Assembly (NCBI GenBank): GCA_032718475.1
Contig: JAUCBJ010006441.1
Span: 31,380 to 95,379, forward strand
Direction of reading: 5' to 3'
DNA length: 64,000 nucleotides
Origin: Nemertoderma westbladi
Lineage: Eukaryota; Xenacoelomorpha; Nemertodermatida; Nemertodermatidae
Shown: piece by piece, positions 20,114 to 30,990 of the stretch
Layout: every line of letters begins with the position of its first letter
Numbering within the stretch: the first letter of the stretch is position 1
The notes under the pieces: generated by a model
The model's database searches: none
What the model saw: only the letters and a program-made list of their open reading frames with translations
Told to the model about the DNA's origin: nothing
Made by a program: the position numbers and the translations under genes

Positions 20114-21350
20114 CTACCGTTGGTAAAACGTCTGGGAACGCGCGGGAAGCGGACGACGCAGACCCAAGAGAAACTTGCGCCCCCTTTTATCAGCTGGTAT
20201 GTGTCCTAATCCTCCTTGCGGTTCTCTGGGAAGTGACACCGTATCTCGAGTAACTCGAATAGTCGGTTCACTACCCTTTCTTTCTTCAATATTTATAGTT
20301 TTCTTTAGTTGTTGGCTCACTTTCTGAACCCTTATAATCCTGTTCTGTCGAATACGCTCGCTCGTGCGTTTATGGTACAAGGCGGCTCGGTACGCCCATG
20401 CGACGGTTAACCAAGCTCCCTTATTTCGCTTTTCCGTTCGGAAACGATCAAATTCACCATATGTGATACGATTAAACATTTTGGGCAAAGTTTATTCTTT
20501 CGAAAATTTTTGGTGTCATCTCCTTAGCTGAAGTATAATCGTGTGACGTCCAATGGTAAGGTATGCTCGCGAGTCTTCCGCCCCATTCTTCCATCTCTCC
20601 TTCCTCGAAAGCCTTATAGGCTCTGTATAGGCTAAGAGCTTCTTTCTTTTCGCGGGTTGACTGAGTCACCTCTTCCAGCGTAAGTTCAAATGCATCGGGT
20701 TCAACAATCTTAGGTGGACAAACGACAATTTCTCCCACCTTTGGTCCACACATAGCAAATGAATGATATGGATTCGATAAAGGATACCCTCCTTCCTGGT
20801 AGCGTAGTTGTTGATGGTTCGAACACCTCGCCAATATCGGTTCGGGATTTTCTTTATTCAAACGCATCGGAATCGCATTTCGTTGTTCGCGCATACAAGC
20901 ACCGCATTGATAATAAAGTTTATAAACTGAAAATGCTTCCTTTGTTTCTCTATCGTCCCCTCGAGTTCGTCTGTAAAGATGCATTCCATCGAATTCATCG
21001 CGTACCGCGGGCATAGGTTCGTGCGCCTTCAGGTATTGCATAGTATGATACAAATGACTAATTTTGGTATCGGGATCTTCGCTAATATCTCCCGTGTCAC
21101 ATAAAGCGTTGTACGGGTAAAGTTCATTGAAGGTTTTGCGTAAACTTTCTATTCTTTCATTTAACGCATTTTGCCTTCTCTTTAATACGTTCGAGTCATA
21201 TTTGGTCTTTGCGAGTTTCGCTGTACTTTCTGATAAATCCTTTATTCCAAATATGGTGTAATCCTTAGCTCCAAATCGTTCGAATGGCGCTGCTGCTTCC
21301 TCTTGGATATCATATCCCCATCTCGGCTCTCCATGTATCCCTTTCGCCAT
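20114..21350 (-). pseudogene. BEL-1 ORF3, copy 1, large internal deletion
   Basis: Starts at the ATG at 21350 (MAKGIHGEPRWGYDIQEE) and matches the first 290 or so residues of copy 2 ORF3 without the nonsense change seen there (GEIVVCPPK is intact). At about 20475-20490 it jumps directly to the C-terminal segment NRITYGEFDRFRTEKRN, deleting roughly 2.2 kb that in copy 2 encodes the exonuclease-like domain and all three zinc knuckles. The C terminus then runs in shifted frames to 20114. Confidence 0.75.
20575..20587 (-). repeat. CTCGCGAG motif within ORF3, copy 1
   Basis: Encodes the GGRLAS segment of ORF3. The aligned site in copy 2 is 29541-29555 and in copy 3 it is 43520-43533. Confidence 0.7.
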
Positions 21351-22012
21351 TATTAGAAGTGTAGTTACATAATCATTGCTACTAGAGGGAATACAACAGA
21401 GTTTATTGTTAGTTGTGAGGAGATGTGAGAGTTTTCGTCTGCCCTTTTGGCTCGACAACGCTCTAACCTCCTACCCATAGCCTAAGATCTAAGGTTTCTT
21501 TAATGACACGCTGTTTCTTATCTAAAATTTTTTGCCGAAATAAAAACGATTTTGGGCTAAACTGGCTGTGAGTCTAAAATACTCACTTTTTGATCCCAAA
21601 CTATTATCAGAAAATAAGCAATCAAGAGTTAGTAATAAATATAGGGAAGTCTATTATTTGACGTAACTTATTGAAACAAGACCGTGTAAATTTTATTAAA
21701 ATTTAAGAAAGGCTCGCGAGTCTTCCGTTCTCTTGTTTCTCTAATTTTAAGTTCCACCCGACTGTACCCTGAAATCTATTCACTGGAGAAAATTTTAAAA
21801 TTTTTTCAAATCCAAATGGATTGTCTAAAATTTCGAAAATGTCTCAATATTGTGAGTTTCAAGTAGAATTCCATTTCTTATACCTACAAATCCCGCTCCT
21901 ATGTGACACATAAGGGTACTACCCTCAATGTTCACATATAAAGACAATGGAATTTTACCGCTGTCTTTACTACAGTGTACAGGTACGTGGAAATCTATTT
22001 GTAAACTCCTTA
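21351..22012 (-). other. spacer between integrase and ORF3, BEL-1 copy 1
   Basis: About 660 bp without coding potential, conserved in copy 2 (30329-30990) and at reduced identity in copy 3 (41998-42720). It may hold splice or promoter signals for ORF3. It contains one CTCGCGAG motif at 21710-21724. Confidence 0.5.
21710..21724 (-). repeat. CTCGCGAG motif in the integrase-ORF3 spacer, copy 1
   Basis: Plus strand AGGCTCGCGAGTCTT, flanked by AAGAA and CC. Same position as 30689-30703 in copy 2 and 42345-42358 in copy 3. Confidence 0.75.
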
Positions 22013-23850
22013 CTATTTACTAACATTAGTTGGAGACTTGTAATCTCCAGACTTGTTTCGCGTCTCTTCAAGAAGTACGAGACGTTGAGTCGGTCTGTCT
22101 ACTGTACGACCGTCAATTGTCCGTACAGTCACAGTTCTTGTCACTCCATCCATAGATGGATGTGTGTCTAAAATTACACCTGTTATCCAGAAGCGTCTTT
22201 TTAGATTCACTTCTGCTAACAGCACATGATCTCCCGCTCTTAAAGCGCGAGTTTTGTTGTACCAACTAGTTCTGGCAGAAATAGAGGGCAAATAATGGTT
22301 TTGCCATATTTCCCAGAATTTGTTAGCCAGTAGTTGCGTGATTTTCCACGCTTTTCTACCGTAGCTATCGCCTTATATTGGAATAGAAATAGGCATTAAT
22401 GTAGTCGGTGCCTGCATTAGCAGGTGTGCCGGTGTTAAAGCAAACTGGGATTGTTTGTCATCGGGTACTAATACTATTGGTCTAGTATTTAGTATTGCCT
22501 CGATTTCAACAAACAATGTTGTCAGTTGGTCGTCTGTCAAGATGTGGTTTACTGGAATTACTTTTGCCATGGCTGTTTTTATAGATCTAATCAATCTCTC
22601 CCAGACTCCGCCTCTCCATGGACTGTCTGGAGGATTAAACTTCCAAACAATCTTGTAAGGACGTAGTTCGTTTGAGATTTGATCATGATCTAATTTCTTA
22701 AAGGCTCTAGCAATTTCATTTCGAGCACCAACAAAGTTTGTACCTTGGTCTGAGTACAAGCATTTTACTAGTCCACGTCTAGCGATAAATCGCCGCAATG
22801 CTAGTATAAAGGCGTTGGTGGAAAGATCCATCACACGTTCAATATGGACTGCCCTACTGGACATGCATGTGAAAATCAGTCCCCAGCGTTTCACTAATAT
22901 ACGTCCACGTTTCGTATGTATGGGACCAAAGCAGTCAATTCCAGTCTATGTGAAAGGTGGTCTGAATGCCTGTAGTCGTGCTTGTGGAAGTTCACTCATT
23001 TCTTGGGTACTTATTCTAGAATGTACCTTTTTACAAATAATACACATACGCGTCACTGAACTTAGTGCTTTACTGGGTCTAATTAATACAAATCTTGTAC
23101 GTAAGTAGGAAAGACAGTGGTGTCTTCCAGCGTGTTTCAGATGTAAATGTGCGTCCAGTATCATTGCACGTTGTAATTCGTGATGTTGTGGTATTATTAT
23201 TGGGTACCTAAAATCAGTATTAAAGTCAAAGTTTTGAAGCCGAGATTTATGACAAATTAAGCCATTATAAATTATCGGACTCCAACTCAATATTGGTGAC
23301 GACTTGATTGGTTGACCTTGACTTATAGATGTGAATTCGCGTGCGAAATATCGTAATTGGTAATGGCGAATTAATTTAATTTCACATCTGTCAATCTCAG
23401 TCAATGTGAGTCGACGTGTAAAGTCGCGTTTGCCTTTAACGTACTGTACAAAACTTACAATCCACGCTAATTTTCGGCACGCGTTTGTCCAAGAATCTGT
23501 CAAATTTACAATACGGTCGACGTAAGTATTTATGACGTCATCAGGTAAGTCAATGGAGAATTTGGAAGGTTTTGTTTTACTAGATGGGCCCACGAGTCCG
23601 CCGGTAAGTATTCCCTTGTTGACTGTTGATCCGTCCGGGTCTACAAGTAATTTGTCCTTCTTCGTCTTCTTACCTTGATTGTCATTACTTTGTGTATCGA
23701 TTCGTAATGGTGGTTTTAACTCTATGGGATCGCTGGGTTTCGGTAAATTTGTTTTTCTGCCGATATTAATCCCAGGTCTCACCGTAGGTTGTAAGGTTGG
23801 TATGTCTCTTGAGCGTCAAGTAACACCTGTATTTACATTAGCGTAGGTAT
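22013..23850 (-). pseudogene. BEL-1 integrase with C-terminal DUF5641-like domain, copy 1
   Basis: From the pol linker (RPGINIGRKTNLPKPSDPIE) through the zinc-binding HHCC segment (HHELQRAMILDAHLHLKH ... CIICKK), the core (GIDCFGP, YSDQGTNF, GGVWERLIRS, all three catalytic acids present) and the DUF5641-like domain (RRFWITGVILDTHPS ... QRLVLLEE). Two nonsense changes break it: one after AFRPPFT near 22946, where copies 2 and 3 have Glu, and one after ISIPI near 22373. The integrase would insert element cDNA into chromosomes; this copy is inactive. Confidence 0.85.
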
Positions 23851-23916
23851 TGGAAGAGACAGTAACAAAATACCCTGCAATATCCTACTGTAAAGTTTGT
23901 GAATCAAATCATAATC
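23851..23916. other. 66-bp joint between BEL-1 copies 1 and 2
   Basis: Sequence not shared with either element. It separates the truncated 5' end of copy 1 from the 3' end of copy 2. No target duplication is visible. Confidence 0.5.
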
Positions 23917-26900
23917 CGACCTTCTCACCAAAACAGTAAACTCTAAGTAAGCGAATATATATTGCAGTATTTTGTCTCTTAAAACCGGTGAGGCAGAAAA
24001 CAGTCTACGAACGGACAAACTTCGATAAAACAAAATCCCGCGCAGCGAATCCTAAAATCAGGCTGACTCGCTGACGGATTAAGGGGCTCGTATACTTTGC
24101 CGCGGTGTGATTTATATGGTTGGGATAGAGACGCTAGCTAGGTGCAGAGATCTAGAGATGTCTAACTAGCGGGCAAAGCGCAGTACGGACAAAAGTTAAT
24201 TTTATATATTTTGAGGTGTAAATAATTTCTAACGCGCGTGTGTCTTAATTCTAAACAGTCAAAGTCAGTTTTGCTCCTTCATATATATAATTACTGGGTC
24301 CGGTGTACATTTTACGAATATTCTAATTTTTGTAACTTGTAGGTCCAATACTCACGAATGATAAGGCTCCTTCCCCTTTCATGTATTTCCAGGACTCAAA
24401 TTCAGGCATAAGGTTAATACTACGCCCAGAATTCGGCAATTTAATTTACCAGGTCCCTAATACTAAGAAGAAATGTGTTAGTTTACTACGGTAGGCGTAC
24501 AGTTACTAATAGCTAGCCTCGTGTTCCTATCTAGAATTTTGGTTGCCTAGATGGGTACGGCAACTTCCTAACAGAATGTTGGCGGGGACACGGTAGATGT
24601 TAGTATCCCTAAATAGCCTCAATTTATTTTGCGCCTAGTGTAAACTGCCCTACCGCCTGAACGGTACAATCCCAATTCAGGTAAAACACAGTAACCCTCC
24701 TGGCCTACAAGTTCTAATGCAATGGACACCGTTGTACTACAAATAGTCACAGACGCACCTGCACTTAGCAAGAGTTAGGCGTACAGTTTGCTGCACCCTA
24801 CCAATGTGTATGCCTTGTACCGGTGTGCCTACGTCCTATCTGTGTACTAGTATCTCTGCCTGATCTCCTCTCCCCCGTAGGAATATGAAGGTCTACTGCG
24901 GGTTTTCTCTGAATTAAGACGGTACGGTCCCTAGATGTAATTTTTAGCGCACAGCGTGTCACTACCTCTACCTTCGATCTTTGGTCTTATACTTAGGTAG
25001 CAAGGCATTGAACGCTGTCTAACCTTTCAGGCGATGGGCGAATAACTCAAGAATGATATTGTGGGTTGTCTCCTGTCTACATTCCTCAGATGTTCCCGTT
25101 CATTGCTGTGGCCCGATGTTTAGCCTGCCATCCTGTCCCTCAATTAAGTTCACCGTGGTAAAACATGATAGAAAAACAGATGTAACAAGTATTTCTAACT
25201 TTATTACAGAATATACATAAACGTAACAAGAAACTAATAGATAACTAATAACTAAGTGAAAGAAGAAATAGAAATCGATAACTAATGAATGAAATCGCAC
25301 CTTTTATAGCAAAGTTGTGCTGCAATCAATCGAGAAAATTCTCGATTGTTCTATGAGTTCTAATAGGTTTTTAAAGATAACTATTGGTCCAGCGAATATA
25401 TAACTTGCACGACATTGGTTACTATCTAATAACTGCAATCCCATTGGTTAATCTATTTCGAGCAAATGCAATTTAATTTGTAGCGGTCAATTTAAATGAG
25501 TTGAAACTCTGCACAAAAAATAATTCGCACCTACAAGGATTCGAACTCAATACCTACTACATATAATTTCCAACGCTTTACCGACTGAGCTACTGAACCA
25601 CTTGAATAATCATCGTACAAATAGATATAGTAAATACAAATGAGGACTTAATGTAATCTTTATAACAAAGTTAATTCGAATAAAATAAAATTTTGAAAAT
25701 CCACGGCATTTAGAGAATATAATTCTATACCGCTCCATGAAAACAGGATATTATCGTGCATAAAATATACGGTTTTCACCAATACTAAATCAAATTATGG
25801 AATACTTGGGATGTACTTACATATTTACAAATTAAATCTCAACAATAATACCTCTACATAATAATTCGATACAAAAATAATTACAAATTCAAACTTTACG
25901 TATTTAAGGCTTTATTAAGTAAGTACAATATAAATCTAAATTAAATTCACCAAAATAAATCTATTGCATCTCAAATATTGCATAAATTCAAACAATCACA
26001 AATACTAATACTACTTAAACATAAACAAATTGCATAAGTTCGGATAATTTCAAATAAATCACAAGAAAGGCTCACAAGTCTTCCGTCTGCTCTTGCCTTC
26101 TATTTACTGTAAATACAAATACTGCTTCTTTATAAAATATAAATTGCATAATATTCGAAACAATAAATTGCGTAAGTTTGGAATGACTACAAATATAGCA
26201 CTTTCTAAATATAAATCTTTACTAAATTGCATAAGTTTAGAATAATACTGTATAAGTTTAGAATAATATAAACTCCTTTGCATCTCAAATATGAAATATA
26301 AATCTTTCAAATATAAGTTCCTTCTAAATATAAACTTTCTAAATTTCATAAATTCGGAACAATACAAATACATAAATTTATAACAATGTAAATTGCATAA
26401 ATTTAGAATAATATAAATTGCATAAACTTAGAACAATATAAATTGCATAAATTTAGAGCAATATAAATTTTAAACAATACAAATTACATAAATAATTCAA
26501 TTTACATAAACAATTTGATTTACCTAAACAATGCATAAAACAATACATAAAACAAACATAAAAGAAACAATTCACAAGAAAGGCTCACGAGTCTTCCGTC
26601 CACTCCTTCCTTCCCGCTTCAACGCTTAGCGGATCGAGCTCTGCCGCGTCCTCGAAAACTGCGTATCGGCGATTTAGCTCGTGATATGGGACTTGTGGGG
26701 CGAGCCACTGGTTTACTTTGGACGTTGGGAGATGGTACAACCATTTCCTCACATATTCGTCTCTTTGTCATCCCAAATCCTCGTCAAATCCCTCGTGACC
26801 GATCTGTTGTATCTACCGCTGGTAAAACGTCTGGGAACGCGCGGGAAGCGGACGACGCAGACCCAAGAGAAGCTTGCGCCCCCTTTTGATCAGCTGGTAT

Positions 26901-27570
26901 ATGTCCCGATCCTCCTTGCGGTTCTCTGGGAAGCTAAACCGTATCCCGAGTAATTCGAATAGTCGGTTCGTATCCCCTTCGTTCTTCAACGTTGATAGTT
27001 TTCTTTAACTGTTGGCCCACTTTCTGAACCCTTATGATCCTGTGCTGTCCGTCCTCCCGAGGGTGACGTGCAGATACGCGCCACCGGAGTAGCTGGTATG
27101 TTGGTCGCCTCTAGGACCTCCTCTTCCTCGAATACGCTCGCTCGTATACGTTTATGGTAGAACGCGGCTCGGTACGCCCATGCGACAGTTAACCAAGCTC
27201 CCTTGTTCCGCTTTTCCGTTCGGAACCGATTAAATTCACCATAGGTGATACGATTAACGACTTTCTGGAAATTCCATGTATTCTTATTGTCAGGGTGTAT
27301 CTGCAACAAATATTCGCGCACAACTCGGAATCCGCTATCGTGAGGCAAAATATCAACTACCTCGATGAGTTCATCATATTGCGGCATAGCGGAGATATAT
27401 CCTTCCGACATCATAGTTTGAGGATTTACCGCCCAAAATCCAAGATGCGCTCTCATCGGGAACCGTCTTCTTTGCGCCGATACGTGTTCGTCAGCCAAAT
27501 CTTCCCAATCATCAAATAGTTTTCGCACGAGTTTTACAGATTCGTGTTCGTAAGGTATGTCTCTCAGTTG

Positions 27571-27750
27571 GCATTCAGATGCTCGATGTCCCTTTATATT
27601 GCAGTAGGTGCATTGAGCCATAAATCTCCAGCAAGTATAAAACGTATGGGACCCTTGATCTCCACACCATCCACAGATTAGTTGAGTTGTAGTAATGTGC
27701 TTTCCACTGCACTTTGTCGAATGATGTCCAGCGACGCCACATTTACCACA
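27571..27750 (-). other. three CCHC zinc knuckles of ORF3
   Basis: In order: CGKCGVAGHHSTKC (C-X2-C-X4-H-X4-C), CGWCGDQGSHTFYTC (X5 before the His), and CTYCNIKGHRASEC (C-X2-C-X4-H-X4-C). Such knuckles bind single-stranded nucleic acid and are typical of retroelement nucleocapsid. Finding three of them 3' of the integrase is unusual. Copy 1 has lost the segment, and copy 3 is cut by array B just before it. Confidence 0.85.
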
Positions 27751-28318
27751 CATCGTATTAGCAGGGTACCACACTCGCTCATATATAAGATCGCCAATGG
27801 GTCGAGCGCTTCCTCCCACACTATAGTCGTAATCGTCTGGATCAATAGGTTGGTATGTTTCAGAAGGTTGTATGCAAACTACAGCATCTGTTGCTTCTAG
27901 TTGTCGAATCTCCATCTGAGATTTCTTCGGGAGGTTCCTTTCAATCTCAAGAAGTTCCTCTAAAGGATCATCGATGGCCGTCGTTACTTCGAAATCATCA
28001 CCTAAGTGACCGATAGGCGCACGCGTCTGCCGTGATTCGTCCGTAAGCTCCACGATACGTTCTCCTTTATAGGGTAACAATGTAAACATAGATGGTCTTT
28101 CGATAAGAGATCCCGCACAGCGAAGATACACGTCTCGAAATATACTAAATCCTGCTCGAGTGAAGGTCGGAATTGTAGAAGGGTTCGAGAAACCGTCTAA
28201 ACACATCGGTATGAATTCTCCCTTCCGCGTAGAATGTATGATCTTCTCCGAGGCAAAGTGGATGTCTTTTAAGAGTCTGAGACACAATGTCGGCGACTAA
28301 GCAAACATTCACTGATGA

Positions 28319-28918
28319 CTCTATCGCTAAATAATATTGTAGTACCGCTCTTGGAGGTGAAGTAATAGCCCAATATACGCATCCTCTCCATTTGAGCTGT
28401 GATTCAAACTCATTTATATCTGGAGTATCACCTTCTCCATACGTTTCGATATACATTGTTCTTTTACTTTCCTTGTAATCCCAATTAAACATCAAGTAGG
28501 AAATATATCCAGTTCCGGTTTTCTGAGTATCATACTCACGGAAGTATCCTTGTTCTATAGACCACAGTATAAGAGGTCGAGTGTCAACGTAAGGTGTCGG
28601 TAATCGGTCGTCACTGTCCGACATGCCAGCGAAGTCGCTAATTAAGTCCTCTCTTACTCCTGATCCAATCTTTACAACAGTTTTATCTAAAATCATATTT
28701 CTCACCGTCTTTGGTAACATTCTAGCATCGATATTGCAAGCCTGGTCCATTTTCTTTACTATATTTGTGATGAAATGGTGCCGCTTTGTAGTTCCTGGAG
28801 GTATCGGCATTCAATTGTCACTCCTTTGTCTACTGAAAACGTGCAAAACTCCGTCTGCCGCTCTAATTTGTATAGTCTTGGAGGTTAGACTCTGCTGATG
28901 GCTGCCGCCCTCGTTATC
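28319..28918 (-). other. DEDD-type 3'-5' exonuclease-like domain of ORF3
   Basis: Exo I: FYDNEGG followed by KTIQIRAADGVLHVF (Asp at 28916-28918, Glu two residues on). Exo II: LDKTVVKIGSGVREDL, then YVDTRPLILW. Exo III: RAVLQYYLAIESSVNV, where a Tyr precedes by four residues a Glu in place of the usual Asp. Spacing is looser than in WRN-type enzymes. Copy 3 keeps Exo I (MFYDNEGG) and Exo III (LQYYLAIESS) but has lost the middle. The assignment rests on motif pattern and needs a profile search. Confidence 0.6.
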
Positions 28919-29540
28919 ATAAAACATGTAACCGTTTTCCTGAAACGATCTAAACGTCCTATTCCATTCGTCCAATAATTCTTCCGAAGGTTGCCAAATC
29001 TTCTCTATGTCTTTCTCGTCCTCGAAACGAATGACTTTACCTTGCCAGTCCGCAGCGATATCTGTATCCGACTCAAAGGTTCCTGTTCCAATCCATAAGC
29101 GAATTGTTTTGGTTAAATATCCTTTCAGGTTACTCGGGGCTATATCAGCGCCAGCTCTATCTAGTTCCCTAAAGTCTTGAATATGAGGCGGAACATTATG
29201 CACGACCTTTTGCGTAATATGTCTACGTAAATCATATATCTTAACCATATCGCTTAGAACAACTGCAGGAAGAAACTCTAAGTTCGAAATGATTTCCGGA
29301 TGATCCACAATAGGTATTTCATACGTTGTATCTTGTCGAACTGGTATACTAATAGGGAAATTGAGTGTCGTACTCAATGGTTTCGTAGTTGAAGTACTAT
29401 ACGGTTGCATTTCTCTTGTCCTTTCCGGGGATGCAATCTGTAGTCTCTGAATAACGTTTTGAGCAAAGTTTATACTCTCGAAAACTTCCGGTGTCATCTC
29501 CTTAGCTGAAGTTTGATCGTGTGACGTCCAATGGTAAGGT

Positions 29541-29555
29541 AGGCTCGCGAGTCTT
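29541..29555 (-). repeat. CTCGCGAG motif within ORF3, copy 2
   Basis: Plus strand AGGCTCGCGAGTCTT. It encodes GRLASLP in ORF3. Confidence 0.75.
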
Positions 29556-30328
29556 CCGCCCCATTCTTCCATCTCACCTTTCTCGAAAGCCTTGTAGGCT
29601 CTGTATAGGCTAAGAGCTTCTTTCTTTTCGCGGGTTGACTGAGTCGCCTCGTCCAGCGTAAGTTCGAATACATCGGGTTCAACAACCTTAGGTGGGTAAA
29701 CGACAATTTATCCCGCCTTTGGTCCAGTCATAGCGAATGAATGATATGGATTCGATAAAGGATACCCTCCTTCCTGGTAGCGTAGTTGTTGATGGTTCGA
29801 ACACCTCGCCAATATCGCTTCGGGATTTTCCTTATTTAAACGCATTGGAATCGCATTTCGTTGTTCGCGCATACAAGCACCGCATTGATAATAAAGTTTA
29901 TAAACTGAAAATGCTTCCTTTGTTTCTCTATCGTCCCCTCGAGTTCGTCTGTAAAGATGCATTCCATCGAATTCATCGCGTACCGCGGGCATAGGTTCGT
30001 GTGCCTTTAGGTATTGCATAGTATGATACAAACGACTAATTTCGGTATCGGGATCTTCGCTAATATCTCCTGTATCACATAAAGCGTCGTACGGGTAAAG
30101 TTCATTGAAGGTTTTGCGTAAACTTTCGATTCTTTCATTTAATGCATTTTGCCTTCTCTTTAATACATTCGAGTCATATTTCGTCTTTGCGAGTTTCGCT
30201 GTACTTTCTGATAAATCCTTTATTCCAAATATAGTGTAATCCTTAGCTCCAAATCGTTCGAATGGCGCTGCTGCTTCCTCTTGGATATCATATCCCCATC
30301 TCGGCTCTCCTTGTATCCCCTTCGCCAT

Positions 30329-30990
30329 TATTAGAGGTATGGTTACATAATCATACTACTAGAGGGAATACAACAGAGTTTATTGTTAGTTGTGAGGAGA
30401 TGTGAGAGTTTTCGTCTGCCCTTTTGGCTCGACAACGCTCTAACCTCCTACCCATAGCCTAAGATCTAGGGTTTCTTTAATGACACGCTGCTTCTTATCT
30501 AAAATTTTTGCCGAAATAAAAACGATTTTGGGCTAAACTGGCTGTGAGTCTAAAATACTCACTTTTTTGATCCCAAACTATTATCAGAAAATAAGCAATC
30601 AAGAGTTAGTAATAAATATAGGGAAGTCTATTATTTGACGTAACTTATTGAAACAAGACCGTGTAAAATTTAATTAAAATTTTAAGAAAGGCTCGCGAGT
30701 CTTCCTTTCTTGTTTCTCTAATTTTAAGTTCCACCCGACTGTACCCTGAAATCTATTCACTGGAGAAATTTTTTAAAAATTTTTCAAATCCAAATGGATT
30801 GTCTAAAATTTCGAAAATGTCTCAATATTGTGAGTTCCAAGTAGAATTCCATTTCTTATACCTACAAATCCCGCTCCTATGTGACACATAAGGGTACTAC
30901 CCTCAATGTTCACATATAAAGACAATGGAATTTTACCGCTGTCCTTACTATGGTGTACAGGTATGTGGAAATCTATTTGTAAACTCCTTA
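30329..30990 (-). other. spacer between integrase and ORF3, BEL-1 copy 2
   Basis: No coding potential. It is close to the copy 1 spacer except for a few single-base runs. It contains the CTCGCGAG motif at 30689-30703. Confidence 0.5.

Larger units (their letters stand above)
17112..23850 (-). mobile_element. BEL/Pao retrotransposon BEL-1, copy 1 (5'-truncated, internally deleted)
   Basis: Matches copy 2 closely along its length. Its 3' end (17112) and that of copy 2 (23917) share the boundary sequence GACCTTCTCACC. In element order it holds the tail of pol (from the pol linker), the integrase with nonsense mutations, a 0.66-kb spacer, an ORF3 missing about 2.2 kb including the exonuclease and zinc knuckles, and about 2.8 kb of 3' noncoding sequence. 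The 5' boundary near 23850 lies within the linker between RNase H and integrase. Confidence 0.8.
26986..30328 (-). pseudogene. BEL-1 ORF3: putative DEDD exonuclease plus three zinc knuckles (copy 2)
   Basis: About 1,110 codons from the ATG at 30328 (MAKGIQGEPRWGYDIQEE). The first 460 residues match nothing I recognise. Residues about 471-670 resemble a 3'-5' exonuclease of the DEDD (WRN/RNase D/EXD2) fold, and three CCHC zinc knuckles lie near residues 1040-1060 by frame-adjusted count. The reading frame is broken by a Glu-to-stop change near 29706, a TGA just before an ATG at 28810, and a frameshift near 28170. Copies 1 and 3 lack different parts. It is not an env gene: I see no signal peptide or membrane segments. 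A gag-like nucleocapsid role through the knuckles is possible; the enzymatic role is inferred from motifs only. Confidence 0.65.

Noticed and set aside
26986-30328. ORF3 as an env gene
   Set aside because: Position fits, but there is no signal peptide, furin-type site or membrane segment; zinc knuckles and exonuclease-like motifs point elsewhere.
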